Source: Streptomyces sp. NBC_01217
GTDB lineage: Bacteria > Actinomycetota > Actinomycetes > Streptomycetales > Streptomycetaceae
Direction: 5' to 3'
DNA: 64,000 nt
Assembly: GCF_035994185.1 (NCBI RefSeq)
Contig: NZ_CP108538.1
Location: 3,348,001 to 3,412,000, forward strand
Below are positions 1 to 9,252 of the stretch, one piece after another (the first letter of the stretch is position 1; the number at the start of each line of letters is the position of its first letter). A program made the position numbers and the translations under genes. The notes beneath the pieces were generated by a model. It worked only from the letters and a program-made list of their open reading frames with translations, was not told where the DNA came from and searched no databases.

Positions 1-597
1 GCCGCGCAGGCCGCGGGGCGCCCCGCCGCGGGCAAGACCGGCACCGCCGAGGAGGACAGGGCGGCCTGGTTCGCCGGCTACACCCCCGACCTCACCACCG
101 TCATCGCCGTCATGGGCCAGGACCCCGAGACCGGCGTACAGAAACCGCTCTACGGAGCACTCGGGCTGGCCCGCATCAACGGCGGCGGCGCACCCGCCCA
201 GACCTGGGCCCAGTACACCGAGGCAGCGCTGCGCGGCACCACGGTCAAGGGCTTCGACCTCACCGTCGAAAAGGGCGCCGAGGAAACCCTCCCGCCCACC
301 GGGCAGAGCAGCAGCCCCGCCGGGACCGGGAGCCCGTCCGAGCCCCCCTTCAGCGCCCCTCCCAGCAGCCCCGCGAGCACCCCGCCCAGCAGCCCGCCGA
401 CCCCCGGGAGCAGCGAACCCGACACCGGCGGCACGGACACGGGTTTCCCGCCGGGCGGCGGACCGGAGGACGGCGGCAGGAACTACGGCGAAGACGAGGA
501 CCGCTACGACTTCCTCCCGGGCGCCCGAGGCACCCCGGCCCCGCAGGCACCCCCGGCGCCCGCAGCGCCGCAGGGCACCCCGGTACCGCTTCAGTGA
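1..597 (+). CDS. Penicillin-binding protein, C-terminal part (5' end outside window)
   Basis: The reading frame is open from base 1 to the TGA at 595-597, so only the end of the protein is present. The visible start contains AAGKTGTAEE, the KTG box that closes the active site of penicillin-binding transpeptidases, followed by AWFAGYTPDL, typical of class A PBPs (glycosyltransferase plus transpeptidase, peptidoglycan synthesis at the outer face of the membrane). The last 110 residues are a Pro/Ser/Gly/Thr-rich tail, as in many actinobacterial class A PBPs. The 3' end overlaps the convergent gdx gene by a few bases. The transglycosylase domain and catalytic SxxK lie outside the window, so the exact class is inferred. 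Confidence 0.9.
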   Translation, partial: AAQAAGRPAAGKTGTAEEDRAAWFAGYTPDLTTVIAVMGQDPETGVQKPLYGALGLARINGGGAPAQTWAQYTEAALRGTTVKGFDLTVEKGAEETLPPTGQSSSPAGTGSPSEPPFSAPPSSPASTPPSSPPTPGSSEPDTGGTDTGFPPGGGPEDGGRNYGEDEDRYDFLPGARGTPAPQAPPAPAAPQGTPVPLQ

Positions 598-911
598 CCC
601 GCGGTCGCCTTCAGGCCCACGACGGCCACCAGCAGCAGACAGACGAAGAAGATCCGGGCGGCGGTCACCGGCTCACCCAGCACCACCATGCCGAGAACCG
701 CCGCACCGGCCGCCCCGATACCGACCCACACGCCGTAGGCCGTGCCGATCGGCAGCGTCCGCGCCGCATGCGAGAGCAACACCATGCTCACCACGATCCC
801 CAGCCCCGTGAACACACTCGGCCACAGCCGTGTGAACCCCTCGGTGTACTTCATCCCGATCGACCAGGCCACTTCCAGCAGACCGGCGACAACGAGCAGA
901 ACCCAGGCCAT
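591..911 (-). CDS. gdx: SMR-family guanidinium exporter (Gdx/SugE type)
   Basis: The 106-residue protein has four hydrophobic segments and the small multidrug resistance signature: MAWVLLVVAGLLEVAWSIGM at the N-terminus with the essential membrane glutamate (LLEV), then GTAYGVWVGIGAAGAAVLGM. The W-S-I-G-M-K-Y-T pattern after the glutamate matches the Gdx (SugE) subtype rather than EmrE. Gdx proteins exchange guanidinium for protons across the cytoplasmic membrane. A guanidine-III riboswitch lies 43 bases upstream on the same strand, which independently supports guanidinium as substrate. A GGAGG ribosome site precedes the ATG by about 8 bases. The gene is convergent with the PBP gene and overlaps its end. 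Confidence 0.9.
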   Translation of the reverse strand: MAWVLLVVAGLLEVAWSIGMKYTEGFTRLWPSVFTGLGIVVSMVLLSHAARTLPIGTAYGVWVGIGAAGAAVLGMVVLGEPVTAARIFFVCLLLVAVVGLKATAGH

Positions 912-953
912 GACGGCACCTCCGACGAGACAGAAACGCGAACAACACGGGGT

Positions 954-994
954 GCGTCGTCTTTGCGGAGCCCGGTACGGCGCGTCTCGTCGGG
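954..994 (-). promoter_or_regulatory. Guanidine-III riboswitch (ykkC-III) upstream of gdx
   Basis: On the minus strand this 41-base stretch reads CCCGACGAG, then CGCGCCGTACCGGG, then GCAAAGACGACGC. This matches, element by element, the guanidine-III aptamer I remember from Thermobifida fusca (same CGACGAG start, CGCGCCGTACC core and AAGACG-CGC end, same length). The fold is a compact pseudoknot that binds guanidinium. It sits 43 bases before the gdx start and ends far enough upstream to control access to the GGAGG site, so translational control is likely. The identification rests on remembered consensus, not a covariance search. Confidence 0.85.
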
Positions 995-1023
995 ATCACT
1001 CAACCGTAGCAAAGAACATGTAA

Positions 1024-1053
1024 AGGGCCTGGTGACAACGGTCACCAGGCCCT
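1024..1053 (-). terminator. Hairpin terminator downstream of the GroES-like gene
   Basis: A perfect 13-bp inverted repeat with a 4-base loop (AGGGCCTGGTGAC and its complement) is followed on the minus strand by a T-rich stretch (TTTACATGTTCTTT). It lies between the end of the GroES-like gene and the gdx riboswitch and should insulate the two. Confidence 0.7.
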
Positions 1054-1077
1054 GCGTCGAGCGCCGCCGCGGGCGGC

Positions 1078-1416
1078 CTACAGATACAACCCGGTGGAAT
1101 CCATGGACCCCTCGAACCGGTCCGCCGCCACCGCGTGCAGATCCCGCTCGCGCATCAGCACGTACGCCACACCGCGCACCTCGACCTCCGCACGGTCCTC
1201 GGGGTCGTACAGCACCCGGTCGCCCGGCTCCACCGTCCGCACGTTCTGGCCCACCGCGACGACCACGGCCCAGGCCAGGCGGCGGCCGACCGCGGCCGTC
1301 GCCGGAATCAGAATGCCGCCACCGGACCGCCGCTCGCCCTCCGGTGTATCGGACCGGACCAGCACACGGTCGTGCAGCATACGGATGGGCAGCTTGTCGT
1401 CGGTGTTCTCGCTCAC
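1078..1416 (-). CDS. GroES-like co-chaperonin family protein
   Basis: This 112-residue protein contains a GroES fold pattern: LPIRMLHDRVLVR, then a mobile-loop-like region with GGGILIP, AWAVVVAVGQNVR, and PGDRVLYDPEDRAEVEV. The GTG at 1414-1416 (VSENTDDKLP) is chosen because family similarity begins there; an upstream ATG is in frame but adds a low-complexity arginine-rich lead. It is a second, orphan GroES-like protein with no groEL beside it, so it may not act as a true co-chaperonin. It is followed by a strong hairpin terminator. Confidence 0.75.
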   Translation of the reverse strand: MSENTDDKLPIRMLHDRVLVRSDTPEGERRSGGGILIPATAAVGRRLAWAVVVAVGQNVRTVEPGDRVLYDPEDRAEVEVRGVAYVLMRERDLHAVAADRFEGSMDSTGLYL

Positions 1417-1477
1417 GCCCCGCAACCTACCTGCCCACCGCGGCTCCCCACGCCTCCGGGGTGCACCGACCGCTCCG

Positions 1478-1798
1478 TCACTTCTTCCGCCGCCGCTTCG
1501 ACACCGCGAACAGCCCCACGACACCCACCACGAGCAACGCCGCCGGAATCACCCGCTCCAGACGCGGGGAGCCCTCCTCGGACACGAACCGCGCCTTCAC
1601 GTCCGACACCGTCCGGTTCACCGCGACGAAGGCCCGTCCCGCCGTCCGGTCCACGGCCTCGGCGGCCTTGGCCTTCGCATCCCCCATGATCGTCTTCGGG
1701 TGCACCCGCACCCCGATCTCATCGAGCACCACCGCCAGCTGCTCACGCCTGCTGATGATGTCCGCCTCGATCTGCGCAGGGGTCCTGGCATCCGACAC
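1478..1798 (-). CDS. DUF3618 family membrane-anchored protein
   Basis: This 106-residue protein begins SDARTPAQIEADIISRREQL, the pattern of the actinobacterial DUF3618 family, with an acidic helical N-terminal half (IEADI..RREQLAVVLDEI). It ends in one transmembrane segment (VIPAALLVVGVVGLFAV) and a KRRRKK tail, which suggests the N-terminal part faces the cytoplasm. No biochemical function is known to me. It is divergent from bcp. Confidence 0.8.
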   Translation of the reverse strand: MSDARTPAQIEADIISRREQLAVVLDEIGVRVHPKTIMGDAKAKAAEAVDRTAGRAFVAVNRTVSDVKARFVSEEGSPRLERVIPAALLVVGVVGLFAVSKRRRKK

Positions 1799-1927
1799 CG
1801 CGCCGCCTCCGTGGTCCTCGTCCGGTAAACCTTCGTCGACAGTCTGTCAGCTCGACCGCCCACGCACCCGGCGGCACCCCTATTACGCTCGGTCCCATAC
1901 ACCCCGCGTGTCCAACTGAGGAGAACC

Positions 1928-2395
1928 ATGAGCGAGCGACTCCAGCCCGGCGACACCGCCCCCGCCTTCACCCTTCCCGACGCCGACGGCAACGAGATCT
2001 CACTCGCCGACCACAAGGGCCGCAAGGTCATCGTCTACTTCTACCCGGCCGCCCTCACCCCCGGCTGCACCAAGCAGGCCTGCGACTTCACCGACAACCT
2101 GGACCTGCTCGCCGGCGCCGGATACGACGTGATCGGCGTCTCCCCCGACAAGCCCGAGAAGCTCGCCAAGTTCCGCGAGAAGGAGAACCTCAAGGTCACC
2201 CTGGTCGGCGACCCCTCCAAGGAGACCCTTGAGGCCTACGGCGCCTTCGGCGAGAAGAAGCTCTACGGCAAAACGGTGACGGGCGTCATCCGCTCCACGA
2301 TCGTCGTGGACGAAGATGGCAAGGTCGAACGAGCCCTCTACAACGTCAAGGCCACCGGCCACGTGGCCAAGATCATCAAAGACCTCGGCATCTGA
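1928..2395 (+). CDS. bcp: Thioredoxin-dependent thiol peroxidase (Bcp/PrxQ)
   Basis: The protein has 155 residues, the usual length for the family. The peroxidatic cysteine is C47 in the LTPGCTKQACDF box, with C52 five residues on as the resolving cysteine, the alpha2-type arrangement of Bcp/PrxQ. The beginning (PGDTAPAFTLPDADG) and IRSTIVVDEDGKV are typical. It reduces hydrogen peroxide and organic hydroperoxides in the cytoplasm using thioredoxin. A GAGGAG ribosome site is just upstream of the ATG. A strong hairpin follows the gene. Confidence 0.95.
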   Translation: MSERLQPGDTAPAFTLPDADGNEISLADHKGRKVIVYFYPAALTPGCTKQACDFTDNLDLLAGAGYDVIGVSPDKPEKLAKFREKENLKVTLVGDPSKETLEAYGAFGEKKLYGKTVTGVIRSTIVVDEDGKVERALYNVKATGHVAKIIKDLGI

Positions 2396-2442
2396 ACCAC
2401 CCCGAACCCCACCGGGGCCGATCCAGATCCGACCCCCGACGA

Positions 2443-2488
2443 AATGGCCTGCACCGCTTCAACCGCGATTGAAGCGGTGCAGGCCATT
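2443..2488 (+). terminator. 20-bp perfect inverted repeat after bcp
   Basis: Two 20-base arms (2443-2462 and 2469-2488) are perfectly complementary around a 6-base loop. The right arm is followed by GCATTTTC. The position, 48 bases after the bcp stop codon and before the HNH gene, fits a transcription terminator. The rest of the 280-base gap before the HNH gene shows no other recognisable element. Confidence 0.7.
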
Positions 2489-2675
2489 CCGCATTTTCTC
2501 GGATATCGGACGCCGCTCTCCGATAAACAGCTCGTTGATCCGTACGAGGCCGCGAACATGCGGTCGGATGCGGAGGGGAGCATGTCGGTGAATCCACACG
2601 CGCGGGAGCACCCGTACGACACTGCCCGGGAAGGCAGACACCAAGGACCCAGTTCGGCTTCCGCCAGGGGGCGTC

Positions 2676-3677
2676 GTGTCTGATGCGTACGAACGGGAAA
2701 GGCTCGCCACCGCCGTCGCCGAGTCAAGGAACTGGACGGATCTGATGCGCCGGCTCGGGCTCAGGAAGAGCGGCGGCCAGCGGCGTGTGCTTCAAGAGAA
2801 GGTAGCCAGGCACGGGCTGGACACAGCCCACTTCAATCAGCGCAGCCCGTGGCGAAAGTATCCGGACGCAGCCATTGCCGCCGCTGTTGCGTCCTCCTCG
2901 TCGCTGCGCGAGGTCGTCACCAAGCTCGGAGTGCCACCAGCAAGTGGCACGCTCTCTCGCATAAGCCGCCGCATCGCAGCCGCAGGGATCGACGTCAGCC
3001 ACTTCCCCGGCATGAACCGTCCGCAACTCGGCCTGCTGTTCACTGGTGAGGAACTGCAGAGGGCCGCCGCTTCCGCCGAGAGCGTTCGAGGAGTGGCACG
3101 GAGCCTCGGAGTACGTGACGACGGCCAGTCGCGCTCCGCGTTGGCGAGCATGCTGCGCAAAAAAGGGATCGACACTTCCCATTTCCGCAATGCACGCCTC
3201 GTGATCCCGGAGGACACGTTGCGGGAAGCCGTTCCGCGGGCCAGCAGTTACGCAGACGTCATGCGCGTACTCGGCCTTGAGGTCAACGGCACGAATCACC
3301 GACGTGTGCGGCGCAAGGCCCTTCAGCTGAAGCTCGACACAAGCCACTTCACGCGCCGAGCCTGGGGCTCAGCTCAAGCACAGGGGCCCCGGGCGATTGC
3401 ACCGACGACCCTCGTGGTGATGCCACAGGGCTCAACGCGCGTAAACCGGCAAAGACTTCACCGCGCCTTGCAGGAGATCGGTGTCGCATACCAGTGCGAG
3501 TCCTGTGACAACCCTGGCGAGTGGTTGGGCCGGCCCCTCACGCTCCAGATCGATCACATCAACGGCGACTGGCTCGACAACCGAGCCGAGAATCTCCGCT
3601 ACCTCTGCCCCAACTGCCACGCATTGACCGAAACGTGGTGCCGCAACCGTCACGGTGCCAAGACGGACACCACATAA
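2676..3677 (+). CDS. HNH endonuclease-like protein with four N-terminal DNA-binding-like repeats
   Basis: This 333-residue protein starts at a GTG preceded by GGGGG. Residues 1-225 contain four repeats of about 50-55 residues, each with a helical core followed by a closing motif: HGLDTAHF, AGIDVSHF, KGIDTSHF and LKLDTSHF. Each core has a helix-turn-helix-like pattern such as VREVARSLG or LMRRLGL. Residues 275-333 form an HNH nuclease domain with two zinc-knuckle CxxC pairs (CESC and CPNC) and LQIDHINGDWLDN, including the catalytic His and Asn. I infer a multi-site DNA-binding nuclease. It lies immediately upstream of tRNA-Leu in the same direction. The role (mobile-element relic, homing-like nuclease or core enzyme) is unknown. 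Confidence 0.8.
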   Translation: MSDAYERERLATAVAESRNWTDLMRRLGLRKSGGQRRVLQEKVARHGLDTAHFNQRSPWRKYPDAAIAAAVASSSSLREVVTKLGVPPASGTLSRISRRIAAAGIDVSHFPGMNRPQLGLLFTGEELQRAAASAESVRGVARSLGVRDDGQSRSALASMLRKKGIDTSHFRNARLVIPEDTLREAVPRASSYADVMRVLGLEVNGTNHRRVRRKALQLKLDTSHFTRRAWGSAQAQGPRAIAPTTLVVMPQGSTRVNRQRLHRALQEIGVAYQCESCDNPGEWLGRPLTLQIDHINGDWLDNRAENLRYLCPNCHALTETWCRNRHGAKTDTT

Positions 3678-3720
3678 CTCTTCTGGCCCGCGCCTCCTCC
3701 CCTTGTAGACTGCCAGGGAA

Positions 3721-3804
3721 GCGCGAGTGCTGGAATTGGTGAGACAGGCTGGTCTTAGAAACCAGTGCCCTAGCGGCGTGAGGGTTCGAGTCCCTTCTCG
3801 CGCA
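3721..3804 (+). tRNA. tRNA-Leu (anticodon UAG)
   Basis: The acceptor stem GCGCGAG (3721-3727) pairs with CTCGCGC (3797-3803), with an A discriminator. The anticodon stem CTGGT/ACCAG encloses the loop CTTAGAA, giving anticodon TAG, and the T arm contains GGTTCGAGTCC. The long variable arm (TGCCCTAGCGGCGT) is that of a class II leucine tRNA. CCA is not encoded. Confidence 0.95.
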
Positions 3805-3810
3805 CCCCAG

Positions 3811-3851
3811 CAGTGGGCCCGGCTCGTACCCATGACGAGTCGGGCCCACTG
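3811..3851 (+). terminator. Hairpin after tRNA-Leu
   Basis: Two 17-base arms (3811-3827 and 3835-3851) pair with one mismatch around a 7-base loop. It lies between tRNA-Leu and the convergent rdgB gene, so it probably terminates in both directions. Confidence 0.7.
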
Positions 3852-3866
3852 CGTCCGAACGGGCTG

Positions 3867-4469
3867 TTACCCCAACAGCTCCCGCACCACCGGCACCAGC
3901 GCCCGGAACGCCTTGCCGCGGTGGCTGATCGCGTTCTTCTCCGCCGGGGTCAGTTCCGCGCAGGTGCGGGTTTCGCCGTCGGGCTGGAGGATCGGGTCGT
4001 AGCCGAAGCCGTTCGTGCCGGACGGGGTGTGGCGCAGGGTCCCCGTCAGGCGGCCCTCGACCACGCGTTCCGTGCCGTCGGGGAGGGCGAGGGCGGCCGC
4101 GCAGGCGAAGTGGGCGCGGCGGTGGGCGTTGTCGATGTCGGAGAGCTGGGCCAGGAGCAGGTCCAGGTTGGCCCGGTCGTCGCCGTGGGTGCCGGCCCAG
4201 CGGGCGGAGAAGATACCGGGGGCGCCGCCGAGTACGTCCACGCAGAGGCCGGAGTCGTCGGCGACGGCGGGGTGGCCGGTGGCCTTCGCGAGGGCGTGGG
4301 CCTTGAGGAGGGCGTTCTCGGCGAAGGTGACGCCGGTTTCCTTGACGTCGGGGATGTGGGGGTACGCGTCCGCGCCGACGAGCTCGTGGTCGAGGCCTGC
4401 GTCGGCGAGGATCGCGTGGAGTTCGGTGATCTTCCCGGCGTTGCGGGTGGCGAGGATGAGGCGGGTCAT
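3867..4469 (-). CDS. rdgB: RdgB/HAM1 non-canonical purine NTP pyrophosphatase
   Basis: The protein has 200 residues, the usual length. It begins MTRLILATRNAGKITEL, the conserved substrate-binding start, contains ADDSGLCVDVLGGAPGIFSARWAG with the catalytic aspartates, then FGYDPI, and near the end NAISHRGKAF with the SHR base-recognition motif. It hydrolyses dITP, XTP and similar damaged nucleotides to monophosphates. It follows rph on the same strand, the common actinobacterial order rph-rdgB, here with a small lipoprotein gene between them. Confidence 0.95.
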   Translation of the reverse strand: MTRLILATRNAGKITELHAILADAGLDHELVGADAYPHIPDVKETGVTFAENALLKAHALAKATGHPAVADDSGLCVDVLGGAPGIFSARWAGTHGDDRANLDLLLAQLSDIDNAHRRAHFACAAALALPDGTERVVEGRLTGTLRHTPSGTNGFGYDPILQPDGETRTCAELTPAEKNAISHRGKAFRALVPVVRELLG

Positions 4470-4490
4470 GTCACCCAGTATCGGGGGTGG

Positions 4491-4883
4491 TCAGGGCGTG
4501 CAGACCTGGCCGATCTCCTTGGCGGCGTCGGTGACCGGGGTGATGTCGGGGGTGGCGTCGCCCTTGTCGATGGAGTCGCGGACGTTGCCGACGCCGGCCT
4601 GCAGGTCGTCGACGGCCTTGCCGAGGTCGGCGTTGTCGGTCGTGTCGCCGAGGTTGCCGAGTTCCTTGTCGATCTCGTCGAGGGCCTCGGATGCCTGGGT
4701 GGGGTCGTTCGAGGCGTTGGAGACGGCCTGTTGGAGGTTGTCGACGCTGGTGGCTATGGCGTCGGCGGTGCGGACGCAGTCGAGTGCCTTGTCGACGGCG
4801 CCGCAGCCGGCTGCGGCGGCGACGGTGAGGGCGGTCAGGGTCAGCGCGACGGTGATGCGGCGGTGGCGGGTGGCCTTGGCCAT
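4491..4883 (-). CDS. Small secreted lipoprotein
   Basis: The 130-residue protein begins MAKATRHRRITVALTLTALT and has a lipobox VAAAAGC, so it should be exported and lipid-anchored. The mature part is a mostly helical, acidic chain (for example SEALDEIDKELGNLGDTTDN) and ends in VCTP, leaving a possible disulfide with an earlier cysteine. A GGAGG site precedes this ATG; a further upstream ATG is in frame but lacks one. It lies between rph and rdgB. I do not recognise a function. Confidence 0.8.
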   Translation of the reverse strand: MAKATRHRRITVALTLTALTVAAAAGCGAVDKALDCVRTADAIATSVDNLQQAVSNASNDPTQASEALDEIDKELGNLGDTTDNADLGKAVDDLQAGVGNVRDSIDKGDATPDITPVTDAAKEIGQVCTP

Positions 4884-4993
4884 GGTGCGGGTCCTCCCCA
4901 GGTGCGGATGCGCGGACGGGCGCACGGTTCGACCCGTGCGCCCGTGTTCGTAACGACGCTCTGTGGTGCGTACTTGGTTGCTTCTTTACCTTT

Positions 4994-5731
<738 letters not shown>

Positions 5732-5779
5732 GGCGTCGACTTTATCGGGTGCCGGGGTGACGGCCGTTCGGGTGTGCGG

Positions 5780-5807
5780 CAGGCCCCGTCCGGGTGGGCG
5801 GGGCCTG
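5780..5807 (-). terminator. Hairpin downstream of nagF
   Basis: CAGGCCCCG (5780-5788) pairs with CGGGGCCTG (5799-5807) around a 10-base loop, between the nagF stop and the rph start. It probably ends the nagF transcript. Confidence 0.5.
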
Positions 5808-5849
5808 GGAGTGCTGAGCGGCTCGTTCAGCGGGGGGCGCGGCGGCTGG

Positions 5850-6083
5850 TCACATCATGTCTTCGATGTCGGCGGCGATGGGGTCGGCATCGGTGCCGAT
5901 GACGACCTGGATCGCGGTGCCCATCTTGACGACACCGTGGGCTCCGGCGGCCTTGAGCGCGGCTTCGTCGACCTTGCTGGGGTCGTGGACCTCGGTGCGA
6001 AGGCGCGTGATGCAGCCTTCGATCTCGTCGATGTTCTCGATACCGCCGAGCCCGGCGACGATCTTCTCAGCCTTGCTGGCCAT
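5850..6083 (-). CDS. nagF: PTS system N-acetylglucosamine EIIB component
   Basis: A 77-residue stand-alone EIIB domain. The phosphorylated cysteine is C24 in [13 protein letters not shown], and [19 protein letters not shown] is the usual end of the domain. It receives phosphate from EIIA(Crr) and passes it to GlcNAc entering through the EIIC partner. It is divergent from nagE1, as I recall for nagF in S. coelicolor, and probably shares DasR control through the box at 6248. Confidence 0.93.
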   Translation of the reverse strand: MASKAEKIVAGLGGIENIDEIEGCITRLRTEVHDPSKVDEAALKAAGAHGVVKMGTAIQVVIGTDADPIAADIEDMM

Positions 6084-6247
6084 GGCCTTCTCCCTGGTAG
6101 TTCACATGCATGCAACGGCCCACCCTGGGTCCGTTTCGTCACCGTAACGCACGTTTGGCCCAACTTCGCGAGCGAGCGACTGGGCCGTCCTCAATGATGA
6201 CGATCACCGGTGCCCTGCCTTCCGGGCGGGTTACGCACCGTACCTCA

Positions 6248-6263
6248 AGTGGTCTACACCAGT
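6248..6263 (+). promoter_or_regulatory. DasR binding box (dre) upstream of nagE1
   Basis: AGTGGTCTACACCAGT matches the 16-base DasR responsive element (remembered consensus ACTGGTCTAGACCACT) and is palindromic. It lies 43 bases before the nagE1 ATG and 164 bases before nagF. DasR represses GlcNAc uptake genes and is released by glucosamine-6-phosphate. Confidence 0.9.
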
Positions 6264-6305
6264 CTGCAACGACCGCCGACCGCGCCTTGTTCCGGGAGTA
6301 CGCCG

Positions 6306-7616
6306 ATGAGTGCGAGCAGCGCCGCAGTGCCGCAGAAGACGTGGTGGAACGGCCTCTTCCAGGGCCTCCAGAAGATGGGGCGCAGCCTCCAGCTGCCGAT
6401 CGCCGTCCTGCCCGCGGCGGGCATCCTCAACCGGCTGGGCCAGCCGGACGTGTTCGGCGACGAGGGCCTGGGCTGGGGCAATGTCGCCAAGGTCTTCGCG
6501 GCCGCGGGCGGTGCGCTGCTCGACTCGGGGCTCGGGCTTCCGCTGCTGTTCTGCGTCGGCGTCGCGATCGGCATGGCGAAGAAGTCGGACGGCTCGACCG
6601 CGCTCGCCGCCGTGGCCGGTTTCCTCGTCTACTACGCCGTGCTGCACGCCTTCCCGGTGGACTGCGCGCCCGGTTCGACGTTCACCACGGGAGGCACCTG
6701 GTTCGGCACCTGCGTCACCGGCGACGCCAAGGTGACAGCGGCGGCGTACCAGAACCCCGGGGTCTTCGGCGGCATCGTGATGGGTCTGCTCACGGCCTGG
6801 TTCTGGCAGCGGTACCACCGGGTCAGGCTGGTGGACTGGCTGGGCTTCTTCAACGGCCGCCGGCTCGTGCCGATCATCATGGCGTTCGTCGGCCTCCTCT
6901 TCGCGGCGCTCTGCGCCTGGCTGTGGCAGCCGATCGGCGACGGTCTGACCAGCTTCTCCAAGTGGCTGGTGGACCTGAACTGGGTGGGCTCCGGCATCTT
7001 CGGCATCGCCAACCGCGCGTTGCTGGTGATCGGCCTCCACCAGTTCCTGAACACGTTCGTCTGGTTCCAGTTCGGCGACTTCACCAAGCCGGACGGCACG
7101 GTGGTGCACGGTGACATCAACCGGTTCCTGGCGGGCGACCCGACGGCCGGGCAGTTCACCTCGGGCTTCTTCCCGATCATGATGTTCGCCCTCCCCGCGG
7201 CGGCGCTGGCGATCTACCACTGCGCCAAGCCGCATCGCCGGAAGGCGGTCGGCGGCATGATGCTCTCGGTCGGCCTGACGTCGTTCGTGACGGGGATCAC
7301 CGAGCCGATCGAGTACTCGTTCCTCTTCGTCGCGCCGCTGCTGTACGCGATCCACGCGGTGCTCACGGGTGTCTCGATGGCGGTGACTTGGGCGATCGGG
7401 GTCAAGGACGGCTTCAGCTTCTCGGCCGGTCTGATCGACTACGTCATCAACTGGAGCCTGGCGACCAAGCCGTGGCTGATCATTCCGATCGGGCTGGCCT
7501 TCGCCGTCGTGTACTACGCGATCTTCCGGTTCGCGATCACCAGGTTCAATCTGCAGACGCCGGGCCGGGAGCCCGATGAGCTGGAGGCGGAGATCGAGAG
7601 GAACCTCACGAAGTAG
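6306..7616 (+). CDS. nagE1: PTS N-acetylglucosamine-type EIIC permease 1
   Basis: A 436-residue membrane protein of the glucose/GlcNAc EIIC family with about ten membrane segments. Diagnostic stretches are RSLQLPIAVLPAAGILNRLG, GMAKKSDGSTALAAVAGF, RFLAGDPTAGQFTSGFFP and ITEPIEYSFLFVAPLLY, which holds the conserved glutamate for sugar binding. ATG 6306 is chosen because GGGAG lies just upstream. It has no EIIA or EIIB domain of its own, so it needs nagF. A DasR box precedes it, and a hairpin separates it from nagE2, which is in the same direction and closely similar. Confidence 0.93.
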   Translation: MSASSAAVPQKTWWNGLFQGLQKMGRSLQLPIAVLPAAGILNRLGQPDVFGDEGLGWGNVAKVFAAAGGALLDSGLGLPLLFCVGVAIGMAKKSDGSTALAAVAGFLVYYAVLHAFPVDCAPGSTFTTGGTWFGTCVTGDAKVTAAAYQNPGVFGGIVMGLLTAWFWQRYHRVRLVDWLGFFNGRRLVPIIMAFVGLLFAALCAWLWQPIGDGLTSFSKWLVDLNWVGSGIFGIANRALLVIGLHQFLNTFVWFQFGDFTKPDGTVVHGDINRFLAGDPTAGQFTSGFFPIMMFALPAAALAIYHCAKPHRRKAVGGMMLSVGLTSFVTGITEPIEYSFLFVAPLLYAIHAVLTGVSMAVTWAIGVKDGFSFSAGLIDYVINWSLATKPWLIIPIGLAFAVVYYAIFRFAITRFNLQTPGREPDELEAEIERNLTK

Positions 7617-7648
7617 CACCTCAGCCGGGCCTTCGACCCGGCCGGAGC

Positions 7649-7679
7649 AGGCCCTTGGACCTTGTCGGTCCGGGGGCCT
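7649..7679 (+). terminator. Hairpin between nagE1 and nagE2
   Basis: Arms 7649-7661 and 7667-7679 pair around a 5-base loop, with two G-T pairs, followed by TTCGTC. It lies 33 bases after the nagE1 stop and suggests nagE2 is transcribed from its own promoter. Confidence 0.65.
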
Positions 7680-7762
7680 TCGTCATGTCACCGAACGTGG
7701 GTGATAGCTCATGCGAAGTAGTCGAAATTGCAGGTTCCTTATCCAACCCTCACCGTGCTACA

Positions 7763-7795
7763 ACTGGTCTACACCACTGAGTGGTCCAGACCGCG
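7763..7795 (+). promoter_or_regulatory. Tandem DasR boxes upstream of nagE2
   Basis: The first box, ACTGGTCTACACCACT (7763-7778), is a near-perfect dre element. One base later, 7780-7795 reads AGTGGTCCAGACCGCG, a second, weaker copy with the TGGTCnAGACC core. Together they form a 33-base double operator, 80 bases before the nagE2 ATG. Confidence 0.85.
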
Positions 7796-7874
7796 TGCGT
7801 TCTGCCGCGTTTCTCGAGTCGCCGCCTCCCCCCGTCAACGACCTGGGCGGCGCCTTGCCCAATGGAGGAAGTTG

Positions 7875-9140
<1,266 letters not shown>

Positions 9141-9165
9141 GTCTCACCGCAGGCCCCGTCCGGCG

Positions 9166-9213
9166 CACGACGAAGCCCCCACCTTCCCGTCGGGAGGTGG
9201 GGGCTTCGTCGTG
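9166..9213 (+). terminator. Bidirectional terminator after nagE2
   Basis: Two perfect 18-base arms (9166-9183 and 9196-9213), extended by inner pairing of TTCCC with GGGA, form a very stable hairpin between the convergent nagE2 and metallohydrolase genes. Confidence 0.85.
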
Positions 9214-9252
9214 TCCGCGGCGTCCGCCGAACGGCTGGTGCCGGGAGGGACG

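Noticed and set aside
594..1919. Long plus-strand open frame over gdx, GroES-like and DUF3618 genes
   Set aside because: Composition is Arg/Pro/Thr-rich without motifs, and it lies opposite three recognisable genes; it is a GC-bias shadow.
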